A stretch of 64,000 nucleotides of DNA from Melieria omissa (taxonomy: Eukaryota > Arthropoda > Insecta > Diptera > Ulidiidae). Shown in pieces: positions 11,608-21,268 of this stretch. The stretch's first letter is position 1, and every line of letters starts with the position of its first letter. The notes beneath the pieces were generated by a model. The model worked only from the letters and a program-made list of their open reading frames with translations, was not told the origin of the DNA and did no database searches. The stretch lies in contig OZ020269.1 of the NCBI GenBank assembly GCA_963971225.1, positions 85,846,450-85,910,449 of the forward strand. The letters are read 5' to 3'. The translations under genes were made by a program, and so were the position numbers.

Positions 11608-12335
11608 GGGGGTCGTCTAGTGTGAAGGCCGTATTTGTATGCCTTTTTTGACAGTCATTATTAAAAAAACCGTTCAAGTAAAATAACTTTTGAATTTTAT
11701 TTCTTCTTTGAGTACATTTCGACAAAGTTTTATAATTATTTGAAGCCAATCTATTGATTAGTATCGGAGTTACACCACTCAACAGGAAGACGTAAAAAAA
11801 AAAGTTGCTCCACTGCTGCCATGATTCCGGGCGTTGTGATTATCTGAAATCAAAAAACCAAACGCCATTTCATTCCTGAGACTTCAAACTGCAAATTGAG
11901 CTAAAAGAAAGTTCGAATTCCAAAAAAAAGTATTTTTTTGCCTAAACATAAAAAAAATATGAGTTTTTCGACTATTTTTCACGTGCATATAATTGAAGAA
12001 AAAAAAAAGTAACGAAGCAATCTTAATTCTTTTAGCTTAATTTGTAGTTGGACATGTACTCAAGATGGTGTAAAAAGTTGAGCATTAATAGTTAAATAGT
12101 TTTTGAGATATCGTGGCAGCAGTTTTGAAAAAACGTGTTTTGAGAAAAACGCGTTTTTAAGTTGGAAGTTGGAGGTATGCGCTCCGCATACCTACTCCGG
12201 TTTACAAGTGCAACTTGATAACGGCTTCGAATTTACAAAAATCCATTTATACACGTCTTCTAAACATGTTTTAGAAGTGATTTATGAAAAAAAAACAAAA
12301 ACGATTTTTTTGACCCGTCACACTAGACGACCCCC
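11608..12335. mobile_element. 728 bp TTAA-flanked non-autonomous DNA element (piggyBac-like)
   Basis: It is flanked by TTAA at 11604-11607 and 12336-12339. The 18 bp terminal inverted repeats are exact: GGGGGTCGTCTAGTGTGA on the left and its complement ending at 12335 on the right. There is no transposase frame inside; the interior is AT-rich and holds a perfect hairpin GGTATGCG-CTC-CGCATACC (12174-12192) and shorter inverted words around AGCTAAAAGAA / TTCTTTTAGCT. Exact termini and target sites suggest a moderately recent insertion of a non-autonomous element that would need a piggyBac-class transposase in trans. Confidence 0.85.
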
Positions 12336-12339
12336 TTAA

Positions 12340-13213
12340 GCTGCAGTATATATGAATTTCTATAGAAAGTGATGGAAAGTATGAAGTGAGAGTGGGTTAC
12401 AAGCCTGTCATAGCACTTAGTCCATTCGGACCATTGCACAGTGATTCGACTCCATACAACCGCGGGACAAAATTAGAAGGAGTGGTATACTAGTTAATCA
12501 TGGTCTGCAGAATTGAAATCTCTTTTTTGTTTTTCTTAAACTTTTCTAGTTGGGCAATGCCTGAGACTTAAATTTGAAAAATTCGTAATTTTTGGAAAGC
12601 TATAGCACCAAGTGTGTTGGCTAGATTTTTCAGATTTTACATTTAATCGGTAACGTCAACATTGATAATTGCAAAGAGTAGCAGAAATTGTCTATGGACC
12701 CTTCAGTTTTGCAAAATAATGTTTGTATGTTTTGCATTTGTGAAGTTTTTTCAATTTTTCATGCTGATTGCATACTTTTAGGGATGAATAAAATAAATTT
12801 TGTCGAGAAATTGTTGTTAGGACCACTTTTCGTATTGAATTAATTTTAGAAATCGGAAGATATGGGAGGATGTAATTACATTATCCGACAAAGAAAGAAT
12901 GCTTTTTAAAATAAAACAAAATCCAGGAACATACTTTCACATACTTTTTAGATATTTTCCTCTAAGTTTTGACAATTTACAGATTTCTAATTTTAAAAAA
13001 TATTTTAAATTAAAAGTGAAGTAAAACCTCAGCTTGGCAAATTTTGAGAAAACATTAAAAGCGAAAATCGCCACATCATTTCTTATTATATTTTTAAAGT
13101 TTAAGCAACTTCTTGGTAACCATTTATTTTTATAATTTTTTTACTCAATAGATTAAAAAACAGAAAATATGAGTTTAAATTTTTTGGAGAAAAAATTTTC
13201 AACTTTGAGTCGC
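12340..13213. other. AT-rich non-coding flank of the LINE
   Basis: No gene or repeat recognised. Its last bases contain the left copy of the LINE target-site duplication. Confidence 0.5.
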
Positions 13214-13224
13214 TTTTGCACAGA
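13214..13224 (+). repeat. left target-site duplication of the CR1-group LINE
   Basis: TTTTGCACAGA here is repeated exactly at 17844-17854 just beyond the A-rich tail of the element. An 11 bp perfect duplication fits endonuclease-nicked target-primed insertion and fixes the element boundaries. Confidence 0.85.
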
Positions 13225-13679
13225 CACGGGCGATTATCACCGTGCCGTGTAGACGTATATTGAAGAAGCTCCCGCGAAATCGTGTTTAACATCGAACAAT
13301 TTGATTCCCGCGACGTCCTGCAGGTGGTGGGTGTCAGCGAGGATTCTGCCCCATCGTTTTGCATCGTTGTGCGCCGGATGCAGTGCCGTGTAGCGCAGTT
13401 TAATTAAAATATATAAAATTATTAAAATTGTTAAGCGCCGGTTGGAGCACCAAAAACAAAAATAATATTTGGAAACCACTCAAACTAATAACTGTTTGCT
13501 GACAAAGACAGCCGTAATCACCGCATGTGCTAACAAACTGTGTTTACTAAGTTTACTCCAGCCGACCCGCTCTGTCAAACTCGGCCAGCTGTTTGAAGTA
13601 TTACCATATGTTGAAGACATTCTCCACTGCATTATCGACCAAAAGGAACGATTAATAGCCAGTAGGAATTTTGAGCACC

Positions 13680-14927
13680 ATGCCGCAGTCAGAGTGCAAA
13701 GAGTGCACAGTGAAACTTATACAAATTGATGACACCGTGTCATGTTCTGGTGGATGTGGTTCAAATTTTTGCATCAAATGCAGCAATATTAAAAGACATG
13801 AAATTAAAATGTTAAGCGAAAATTTGAACATAAAATGGTTTTGTAATCAATGCACCTTATCAGATACTAACACTAAATTTGTAGAAATCAAACATTTAAT
13901 TCAAAAGTGTGATCAATCAAAAGTTGGAAAGAATGAAATAAAAAACGTCTTAGAGGAAGTGTTATATAATAAACTTAACCATGTGAAAAATAGTATCGTA
14001 ACTGACTTTAACGCGCTCATGGAGCACAATATAGAAATCAAACTTAATATAATGAAGAAAGAGATAATAACCGAAATGTCGAAAGAACTTAAACAGTGTT
14101 ATGAGAAACTAAATGAAACCTGTAAGGAAAATTCAAATAAAAATGACTGTAATAAATTATCATATGCGGAAATTGCCAGAAATAACGAGAACAAAATTGT
14201 TATTAAACCTAAAGATAAAGGAAAGCGTAACAAGGAGGCGAAGAATGCGTTAAAAACAGCTATAGAACCAACTGAAGGCCTAGTGAGCTCTGTGCGAGAG
14301 CTAAATAGTGGTGGACTAATCGTGCAATGTAAGAGCAAGGAGGCTTGCGAGCAAGTGCAACAGCAAACCACTGAACGAATTGGAAAAGATTATGAGCTGG
14401 AGAAATCGAAGGAACGAAGCATGATTAAGAGGCTGTTCAAAGTTACTGGTATATCGGAGAGACTCGCTAATGAGCGTATCGTAGAATGTTTAAGTGCACA
14501 AAATGATGCTTGTTTTGGCATAGAATTTAAAATAATAAAAGTTTATGCAAATGTTAATAGAAGGGAAGAATGCTACAATGCAATAATTGAAACCGATGCT
14601 GTCACTTATGATAGCATCTTAGCACAAAAAAGGGTTAATATAGAATGGGATTCTTGTCTTGTATTTGAACATGTGAATATATTGAGATGCTTTAAGTGTT
14701 TTGGCTATAACCATAAAGCTAGCGAATGTATAAACAAAAAGGCATGTAGTAAATGTGCGGGAAACCATGATGTAAAAGACTGTAAATCTGATTGTGTTAA
14801 GTGTGTTAATTGTCATGAACTGGTACAGAAAAGATTATTAGATGTCAATGTAGATCATTCGGTATTCAGCAGAGATTGCCCAGCATTCAAAAGATGCATT
14901 CAAAACAAAAATATAAGTAAGAAATAG
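13680..14927 (+). CDS. LINE ORF1: PHD-like / CCHC RNA-binding protein
   Basis: First ATG is at 13680, giving 415 codons; a longer frame would need a TTG start at 13671. Residues 6-58 hold a cysteine cluster spaced like a PHD finger (C6, C9, C22, C26, C31, C34, C55, C58), but the usual fifth-position histidine is C31. The middle is Lys/Glu-rich and probably helical, followed by an RRM-like alpha/beta stretch (about 200-325). CCHC knuckles begin at C337 (CFKC...H...C) and continue with CSKC...H...C and a further Cys-rich pair. Such ORF1 proteins coat element RNA in a ribonucleoprotein and act as chaperones. The frame ends at UAG 14925-14927, and ORF2 continues in the same frame. Confidence 0.85.
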   Translation: MPQSECKECTVKLIQIDDTVSCSGGCGSNFCIKCSNIKRHEIKMLSENLNIKWFCNQCTLSDTNTKFVEIKHLIQKCDQSKVGKNEIKNVLEEVLYNKLNHVKNSIVTDFNALMEHNIEIKLNIMKKEIITEMSKELKQCYEKLNETCKENSNKNDCNKLSYAEIARNNENKIVIKPKDKGKRNKEAKNALKTAIEPTEGLVSSVRELNSGGLIVQCKSKEACEQVQQQTTERIGKDYELEKSKERSMIKRLFKVTGISERLANERIVECLSAQNDACFGIEFKIIKVYANVNRREECYNAIIETDAVTYDSILAQKRVNIEWDSCLVFEHVNILRCFKCFGYNHKASECINKKACSKCAGNHDVKDCKSDCVKCVNCHELVQKRLLDVNVDHSVFSRDCPAFKRCIQNKNISKK

Positions 14928-14933
14928 CAATCA
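14925..14933 (+). promoter_or_regulatory. putative stop-codon readthrough signal UAG-CAA-UCA
   Basis: The ORF1 stop is TAG followed directly by CAATCA, which fits the CARYYA context known from tobamovirus-type readthrough. The downstream frame is open from CAA onward without another stop, and contains the first endonuclease motif before any ATG. Readthrough is inferred from context and frame; it has not been shown. Confidence 0.5.
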
Positions 14934-17729
14934 TCAAACTTAGACCTAACTTGTTTATATTTAAATATTAATAGTATACTAGCGAACAAAAATGAGATTG
15001 AGAGATTAGTAGAAATCAAGAAACCGACAATGATGTTATGCGCAGAAACATGTACAACAAAAGACATTACAGATCAAGAACTTGATATACTATCGTACAA
15101 GTTAATACGATGTGATTCACACAGTAGACACACTGGTGGTGTTATGATGTACCTACAAAGTTCTATAAATTATGTTGTAAAGTACAACAAATCGATAGAT
15201 AAGAATATTTGGTGCATAGTTATTCAAATAAAGCAAATAAGTCCAAAATGGCAAATAGGCATTGTTTATCATTCACCTAATTCCAGTGATGCAAATTTTA
15301 TTAACTATTTAAGTGATGTTCTAGGTGGTACATGTGAATTGTCCAATAACTGCATCATTGTAGGTGATTTCAACATAAATTTAAATAAACAATCGACTTA
15401 CAGTAATAAACTAATAGAACTTTTTAAATCATACTCGATGTACCAAAAAGTAGATTTCGATACTCGCATAACAGAAAGATCTACAACAAAAATTGACTTA
15501 CTGTTTACAAACTCTAACAGTGTACAATGTGAAAGGCTGAATGAGTGTCGGATTTCAGATCATGAAACAATAAAATTTAATCTCGAAAGAAATGCTAACT
15601 TTCAAATGAGAAGTAGTGCAAAAATAGTCTCATGGGAGTTATATAATAACGAGATTCTTATGGAGTTCCTACGAAAACAAAATTTTAGTTCGTTTGATCA
15701 GTTTGACCTGGAAAACAAGGTGTTGTTCCTCAATAATACTATTATGGACGTTATGCTAAAGCTAACTTATGAAAAATCAATAAAAATTAAAATAATGAAC
15801 AAGTGGTATGATAAGGAATTAGCCGTTCTAAATAAAATCAAGCTGAAATTATACAAAATAGCGCGAACAACGGGGATATGGGATGAATATAAACGTATCA
15901 AGACATTATATAAGAAATTAATAAGGAAAAAGAAGACCGAGTTTTTGGAGTATAAAATAACCAAAAATAGACATGATAGCAAATTGATGTGGAAATATTT
16001 GAAACAAACCATTCGCAGAACGGTTGAAAAACCACGCATAACGAAAATAATAATTAAAGGCCAACCGTACGAAAAAGAAACGGAATTAGCAAATAACTTA
16101 AACAAATATTTTTTGGAGAGCGTAGAAGAAATAGTTGACAACATTCCATCTAGTGCCATAAATTTGTTTAGTAAACCAATAAACACTGAACTCAAATTCA
16201 TGCAAGTCTCTGTACAGGATATTGAAGATATAGTTCATAAATTCAAAAACAAAAAGGGAGGTAAGAAATTATTATCGGAAGGCGTCCTTAAGGACTCTAT
16301 GCCATACATCGGCCACTTCTATACGACAATAGTAAATGACAGTCTTAAAGAAGGAATTGTACCGGATGTATGGAAGATCTCAGTAGTTGTTCCAATAGAA
16401 AAGGTCAAAGGGACTCTAAAAGCAGAGGAATTGCGACCGATTAATACTTTACCTTGCGATGAAAAGATTTTGGAAACTGTTGTAAAAAACCAATTAGTCA
16501 AATATTTGGAATTTAATAAAATAATCATTTCACAACAGTCGGGATTCAGACAAAAGCACTCGTGTGAAACAGCGTTAAACCTGGTATTAGCGGGGTGGAA
16601 TGAAGATATGAACGACAATAAATCTATTTTGGCTGTGTTTGTTGATCTCAAAAGAGCTTTTGAGACTATAGATCAGGACATTTTGTTGCGCAAGTTGTCT
16701 TTAATAGGTATAAGGAATGTTGAATTGAAATGGTTTAGAAGTTTTTTGAAAAACCGGAAGCAGAAAACAGTTATAGGTTCCTCTGTATCTGACAATATGA
16801 AAGTTAAAATCGGCCTGCCACAAGGTTCTGTTTTAGCTCCAATTTTATTCAACATTTACATAAATGATATTGTTTCATCACTTCAATTCAGTAGTATAAA
16901 GCTTTTTGCGGATGATGCGTTGATCATGATAAGTGGCAAGGACATAGATCAAATGAACGAAAAGCTGCAATCAGACTTAGACAGTTTTTATAGTTGGCTC
17001 TGTGCAAACAAACTCAAGCTTAATATTGATAAAACGAAATTTATGTTTATCACAAGAAACAACAAGTTAAACGTGAATGGACTGAAATTCAACGGAGTAG
17101 AGATTGGAAAAGTAAATAAAATCAAATATTTAGGTGTTGTAGTTGATGAGAAACTGACATTCAAAGATCACATTAATTACACAATTAGTAAAATTGCCAA
17201 TCAAATCTTCTTTATGAAAAGAACTTGCAAACATTTACAAAAATCATATAAAATCATGGTTTATAAGTCCATTATCGAACCGCACTTTATTTATTGCCCA
17301 ACAATATTTTTTATAATGAAAGATAATCTAATTAAAAAGCTGCAAAAAATGCAAAACAAAGCAATGCGATTTATTTTGAAATCACGACATGATGCACATA
17401 TAGGAGATATGCTGTGTAATCTTAACTGGCTTAGTGTAAAGCAGCAAATGTTTTACTACACAATGAAGTTTATCCATAACATTCTAAATGGTAACTTACC
17501 TAATTACTTATACACTCACTTAAAATTCATAAACGAAACGCATAGCATTAATACAAGACAGAAAAATAATTTCAAACTTCCTAAAGTTGGAAGAGAAATG
17601 GAAAAAAATTGTTTGTTTTATAAAGGTCTGAAATCCTACAATGAGTTGCCAGAGGATTTAAAACATTGTAAAAAAATCTTATTCAAAACGAAGCTGTACA
17701 ATTATTGTAAGACCTTAGCAATAAGATAA
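14928..17729 (+). CDS. LINE ORF2: APE-type endonuclease and reverse transcriptase
   Basis: The frame is open from 14928, directly after the ORF1 stop; the first ATG is 15030 (899 codons). The endonuclease N-terminal motif LYLNINSILANK lies upstream of that ATG. Counting from M at 15030, further motifs are LCAET (catalytic Glu, residue 6), IVYHSPN, GDFN (D113, N115), a TRITERSTTKIDLLF segment and SDH (176-178). The RT follows: LRPINTLPC, QSGFRQKHS, VDLKRAFE (D539), LPQGSVLAP and FADD (D628, D629), all catalytic residues present. The region just before RT motif 2 (KGGKKLLSEG) departs from the usual GPDGI-like motif. No RNase H domain. The product nicks target DNA and copies element RNA at the nick. 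Confidence 0.9.
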   Translation, partial: QSSNLDLTCLYLNINSILANKNEIERLVEIKKPTMMLCAETCTTKDITDQELDILSYKLIRCDSHSRHTGGVMMYLQSSINYVVKYNKSIDKNIWCIVIQIKQISPKWQIGIVYHSPNSSDANFINYLSDVLGGTCELSNNCIIVGDFNINLNKQSTYSNKLIELFKSYSMYQKVDFDTRITERSTTKIDLLFTNSNSVQCERLNECRISDHETIKFNLERNANFQMRSSAKIVSWELYNNEILMEFLRKQNFSSFDQFDLENKVLFLNNTIMDVMLKLTYEKSIKIKIMNKWYDKELAVLNKIKLKLYKIARTTGIWDEYKRIKTLYKKLIRKKKTEFLEYKITKNRHDSKLMWKYLKQTIRRTVEKPRITKIIIKGQPYEKETELANNLNKYFLESVEEIVDNIPSSAINLFSKPINTELKFMQVSVQDIEDIVHKFKNKKGGKKLLSEGVLKDSMPYIGHFYTTIVNDSLKEGIVPDVWKISVVVPIEKVKGTLKAEELRPINTLPCDEKILETVVKNQLVKYLEFNKIIISQQSGFRQKHSCETALNLVLAGWNEDMNDNKSILAVFVDLKRAFETIDQDILLRKLSLIGIRNVELKWFRSFLKNRKQKTVIGSSVSDNMKVKIGLPQGSVLAPILFNIYINDIVSSLQFSSIKLFADDALIMISGKDIDQMNEKLQSDLDSFYSWLCANKLKLNIDKTKFMFITRNNKLNVNGLKFNGVEIGKVNKIKYLGVVVDEKLTFKDHINYTISKIANQIFFMKRTCKHLQKSYKIMVYKSIIEPHFIYCPTIFFIMKDNLIKKLQKMQNKAMRFILKSRHDAHIGDMLCNLNWLSVKQQMFYYTMKFIHNILNGNLPNYLYTHLKFINETHSINTRQKNNFKLPKVGREMEKNCLFYKGLKSYNELPEDLKHCKKILFKTKLYNYCKTLAIR

Positions 17730-17843
17730 TTTTATATTTATATTATATATTTTATGTTTATATTATATATTTATAACAAAAATGAAATATGAATTAGGCC
17801 TAAAAAGCCGTAAGAAATAAAATAAATAAATAAATAATTGATT

Positions 17844-17854
17844 TTTTGCACAGA
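17844..17854 (+). repeat. right target-site duplication of the CR1-group LINE
   Basis: TTTTGCACAGA, identical to 13214-13224, placed just past the TAAA tail. Confidence 0.85.
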
Positions 17855-18593
17855 TTTTTTGGGGTTTTCTTAGTTGGAGTTTTTTCTTTCAAATGACATC
17901 AAAATCGTTAATTCCCAAAATAATTTCCAATAATTTGCAGCGATATCAGGGAAGTTTGTGTTCTAATTGAAGTCTACGAATTGGGCGCGTTTGATCAAAA
18001 CCATGTTTCTTTCATAATAGTTAAATAAAATAAAAAGTGATAATTTTGTATTTTTCCATAAATATTAAACAATTTTTCTGTAATTAAAAAATATTAATAC
18101 AAAATTTATTTAACCCGTTTTAAGCTAAAATTTCCCAAAAGTAAACTAGCTCTAGAACTCTAATAAAGAAGCGTGGTGACTTTAAATGCCGTGTGCATAC
18201 TTCTTAGGCAATGTTTCATGATTTAAATACCAAAAAGTACTATCTCAACACAGGGTAAAATTCGGGGTCTAAAGGGTTAATATTATTAAATAACATAGCT
18301 TCAGGGCCATCAGCTCAAATCTAATGTACTTTAAAAGCTTTTCCATACAAAAGAAATAATAACCATTCATCTCAATAGACTTTTAACAAATGAATCTTGT
18401 AATAATTGAAACGATTCTTTGTTTTGCTGCAACTCGCCATAACGAAAAGTCATAGTTCAACTGTGTCAAGGCCGCGTTGCATGGTGGAAATGACGTCGGC
18501 AATAATTGCAATTTCGAACAACAAAAGCCAACGACGAATGGGGAAACTGAGAGCAAGTGCCGAGGTGCAACAACCACTGCAATACGTATTTAC
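17855..18593. other. AT-rich stretch with a weak TTAA-flanked MITE candidate
   Basis: TTAA at 18110-18113 followed by CCCGTTTT, and AAAGGG followed by TTAA at 18277-18280, could bound a 163 bp element (18114-18276). Only about 6 terminal bases agree, so this is weak. The last 200 bp become GC-richer toward the candidate exon. Confidence 0.3.
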
Positions 18594-18760
18594 CGTTCAT
18601 TTGCGGCATCAGCAGCAACACGTACGACGCCAACATTGTCGCCATCATCGTCAGCATCGCTATTGCCGTCAGCTGCTACTGCGGCTGCTGCTGCTGCTGC
18701 GTCGCCACCCGCGCCACCGCCGCGCCGACGCTTGCCGCCAAAATGACAAATCAATAACAT
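18594..18760 (-). CDS. candidate first coding exon of an unidentified host gene
   Basis: On the minus strand an ATG at 18760-18758 opens a frame starting MLLICHFGGKRRRGGGAGG, then an Ala run, then an Asp-rich segment (NSDADDDGD), ending NVGVVRVAADAANE plus two bases before CG|GTAAAT, a good donor site. An in-frame TAA lies just upstream of the only ATG. Fifty-five codons plus two bases (phase 2) match the acceptor at 174, which supplies one base. Gly/Ala/Asp low complexity is common in fly N-termini. Caveat: trinucleotide-rich DNA is open in several frames, including a + strand ATG ORF (18481-18798), so coding is not proven. Confidence 0.38.
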
Positions 18761-20285
18761 ACCGGACGACGGGGACGACACTCGCGACACAGCAATGAAT
18801 TAGCAATTTTCATTGTCAGCGTAGGCGTTTTTATGCTAAATCAACCACACGAAACTGCAACCTTAAGTCATAAAGAAAAAAATTGACACTGGTTTTTTTG
18901 TTGTTGTTTGTAGATGCAAATGAACTGTGCGATTTTAATTATTCAGCGAGCACAGTGTACCGAGCACTGTGTACTGTGTTTTAAGTATTTCACATTGATG
19001 TTGTTGTTGTTTTTGAAGTTCGATAGAGCTGAGTGGGGGAGAAAAATCAATAATACGGCAAACGTTGGCAGCAATAAAAAAGGTAAATAAATAAATAAAA
19101 CAAGAAAGGGAAGTGAAGGCTGAAAAGCAAAAACAAATCTACACATATGGAAGAGCCGATGATTGTTGCCAGGGATGTGCCGACTGTGTAGTTGGTGTTG
19201 TTGCTGTTGTTGTGCTGTTGATGAGCGGCGATTATGCTGAAGGGGCTGGCAACAAGGATTCAAAGTTGAAAAAATAACTTCATTGGCTCAAAAACTATTT
19301 TCAACTGGAATTAATTCACACTTTTAGATTTGAGTTCATATTTTTGATTTGTTGGTTTAATTTTTTTCAAATATTTCGTTCTTTTTTCAGTACAACTTCA
19401 CACTGATTTAACAATTTCTTTGTTTTCAATTTAATAAAAAAAAATTTTTTTATGATTGATTTTAAACACTAAATATTTTATTGTTTAACACACTTTTGTT
19501 AAATTAGCAGCAATAACTCTCACAGTCAGTGAGGTCCTTCAGCAACATCCGACACATTGCGGCATCGCACAAGCATCGCTGTCAACGCGAACACACGCAA
19601 TGAACTCTTTTTGCCGAACATTGCAACACTGCGCTGAAATGTGAGTTTTCCTCTCATTCTCGGCTTTTGCTGCCCTTTTTCCACAACGCTTTTCTTTTTC
19701 TTGTTATCTTTTATTTTGTTTATTTTTTCCATCGACAATTTCCTGCCAAACGTCCTTGCCACCACCCATGGCTATAATAAATGCAAAAACAGAGAGCGAG
19801 TGAGAAAGACAACAACAACAAAATAATGCCAACTTGTAGCTGCTTGCTGTGTGCAATATTAGAAAAGTTTCATCTATTACATCTAGAAAAACAAAAACAA
19901 CAACTCATACAATAACCCAATAACATGAGAATCTCGTGTGGACAGTGGAGCACAGTCGAACAGTCGACGCTCAATTAAAGTTTAACCCTCGTCACACATT
20001 TGTTACACTTTTATGACTGCGCTGCTTAAAACGTAAGGGATGCTGTGCAATGTTAGCCTCAATAAGGTAACAAAAACAACAACAACATAGAGTTTACTGC
20101 TAATAAAGCAATAACAAAAGCGTATAACAACGAACATTGTATTCAAGGTCAAGGCGTGAGAGTGGCTGCTGCGCACAGAGTGGTGACATTTGATTGGTCG
20201 CCAGTCTCGCTCTGGCTCTCTTCATAGTTAACGGTATTTGAGTGGTAAGCGAATTCACTACTAAATGTTGCAACGCTCAGCTCTC
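18761..20285. other. unique island upstream of the candidate exon
   Basis: Mixed-composition DNA with GTT/TTG-rich tracts and a near-palindromic cluster GAGCACAGTGTACCGAGCACTGTGTACTGTG (about 18949-18979, written here as overlapping GAGCAC/CACTGTG words). On the minus strand this would be 5' UTR or promoter of the candidate gene. No TATA or initiator stands out. ORFs here are low-complexity and lack support. Confidence 0.35.
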
Positions 20286-20657
20286 TAAATGTTGCTAAAG
20301 GAAATTTGTGGAAGCTGTTGCAACATTTCTATAACTTTTTAAAGGGTTTGTAGAAGAGTGAGTGAGACGTTTGAAAACTGAGATATTTGAGAATTTGAGT
20401 GGTTTATTAAATAGCAATGTTATAAAAAATATCTAAATTAAATATTTTTATAAAATATATTGGAATTGCGCAAGTAAAATGTTGCTAAAGGAAATTTGTG
20501 GAATCTGTTGCAACATTTTTATAACGTTTTGAAGGGTTTGAAGGTTTGAAAGGTTTGAGTGAGACATTTGAGACATTTGAGAACTGAGATATTTGAGAAT
20601 TTGAGTGATTTATTAAATAGCAATGTTATACAAAATATCTAAATGATTTATTTTTAT

Positions 20658-21207
20658 TTTATTTTTAGCAGCAAATAGGGCATACTTCGCACATATAAAA
20701 TTATTTAAGTCCAAAATCCTGTCGAGAAACCAAAAGCTACGTATGTATCATGCTCTCTTACGCCCAATCCTGACATATGGTTGCGAAGTGTGGACGATGA
20801 AGATGAATGACGTGAACCAAATAGCAATGTTCGAAATACTGAGAAAAATATATGGTCCAATCAGGTAGGAAGATGGCGTATATCGTATTAGATACAACTC
20901 TGAGCTTGAACACCTGATTAAGGGGCAAAACGTCATAAAATACATAAAAGCCCAACGAATACGCTGGCTTGGACACGTAGAAAGAATGCCGGAACAAAGA
21001 GCCCCGAAACGAGCCTTCAAGAAGCAACCATATGGGAACCGAACTAAGGGCAGACCAAGGAAAAGATGGGCAGATGCAGTGATCGATGATCTAAAGGAGA
21101 TGAACGTACAAAACTGGTGGCGCTTAGTAGCGGATCGAGAAATCTGGAGGAAGATAGTTGCGGAAGCAGTGGTCCATCCAGGACTGTCATGCTAAGAAGA
21201 AGAAGAA
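20658..21207 (+). mobile_element. 5'-truncated RTE-like non-LTR retrotransposon insertion
   Basis: A 550 bp insertion flanked by a 13 bp duplication GATTTATTTTTAT (20645-20657 and 21208-21220). It ends in (AAG)n, TAAGAAGAAGAAGAA, a microsatellite-type tail. The body encodes the C-terminal end of an endonuclease/reverse-transcriptase polyprotein. Severe 5' truncation is usual for such insertions, so it could not move on its own. Confidence 0.85.
20668..21195 (+). pseudogene. C-terminal fragment of an RTE-like reverse transcriptase
   Basis: The reading frame from 20668 gives a post-RT segment with LRPILTYGCEVWTM, RIRWLGHVERMPEQRAP and GRPRKRWADAVIDDLK, ending at TAA 21193-21195. These are hallmark motifs of the C-terminus of RTE/craft-type endonuclease-reverse transcriptases. 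It has one in-frame TAG (20866-20868), and the endonuclease and catalytic RT core are missing. Clade assignment rests on motif memory. Confidence 0.8.
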
Positions 21208-21268
21208 GATTTATTTTTATAAAATATATTGGAATTGCGCAAGTAAAATGACATCAAATAGATTTTAA

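Larger units (their letters stand above)
13225..17843 (+). mobile_element. full-length CR1-group non-LTR retrotransposon (LINE)
   Basis: The element comprises a 455 bp 5' leader, ORF1, ORF2, a short AT-rich 3' UTR with a small hairpin (GGCCTAAAAAGCC near 17797), and a TAAA-type tail (about 17815-17838). It is bounded by the 11 bp duplication TTTTGCACAGA. The leader carries an internal direct repeat GTGCCGTGTAG (13242 and 13383). ORF1 with a PHD-like finger plus CCHC knuckles, and an ORF2 with an APE-type endonuclease and RT but no RNase H, point to the CR1/L2/Rex1 group; the exact clade is unresolved. Six nucleotides between tail and duplication are unexplained, possibly extra tail sequence. 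No frameshifts are visible, so the copy looks young and potentially active. It lies antisense to the proposed minus-strand host gene. Confidence 0.88.
20286..21248. repeat. two-copy tandem duplication (about 192 bp) interrupted by an RTE insertion
   Basis: Unit 1 begins AATGTTGCTAAAGGAAATTT at 20285-20286; unit 2 begins with the same word at 20478. Both share TTTATTAAATAGCAATGTTA and end with TATTGGAATTGCGCAAGTAA, but in unit 2 the end lies at about 21228-21248, after the inserted retroelement. The duplication therefore predates the insertion. Confidence 0.85.

Noticed and set aside
15767..16855. Minus-strand ORFs within the LINE ORF2 region
   Set aside because: Antisense shadows of the reverse transcriptase frame.
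18481..18798. + strand ORF with a true ATG at 18481, rich in His/Arg/Leu
   Set aside because: Composition (runs of CTG and CAC codons) reflects trinucleotide-rich DNA. The minus-strand frame has a start, an upstream stop and a phase-matched donor, so it is preferred, but the choice is not certain.
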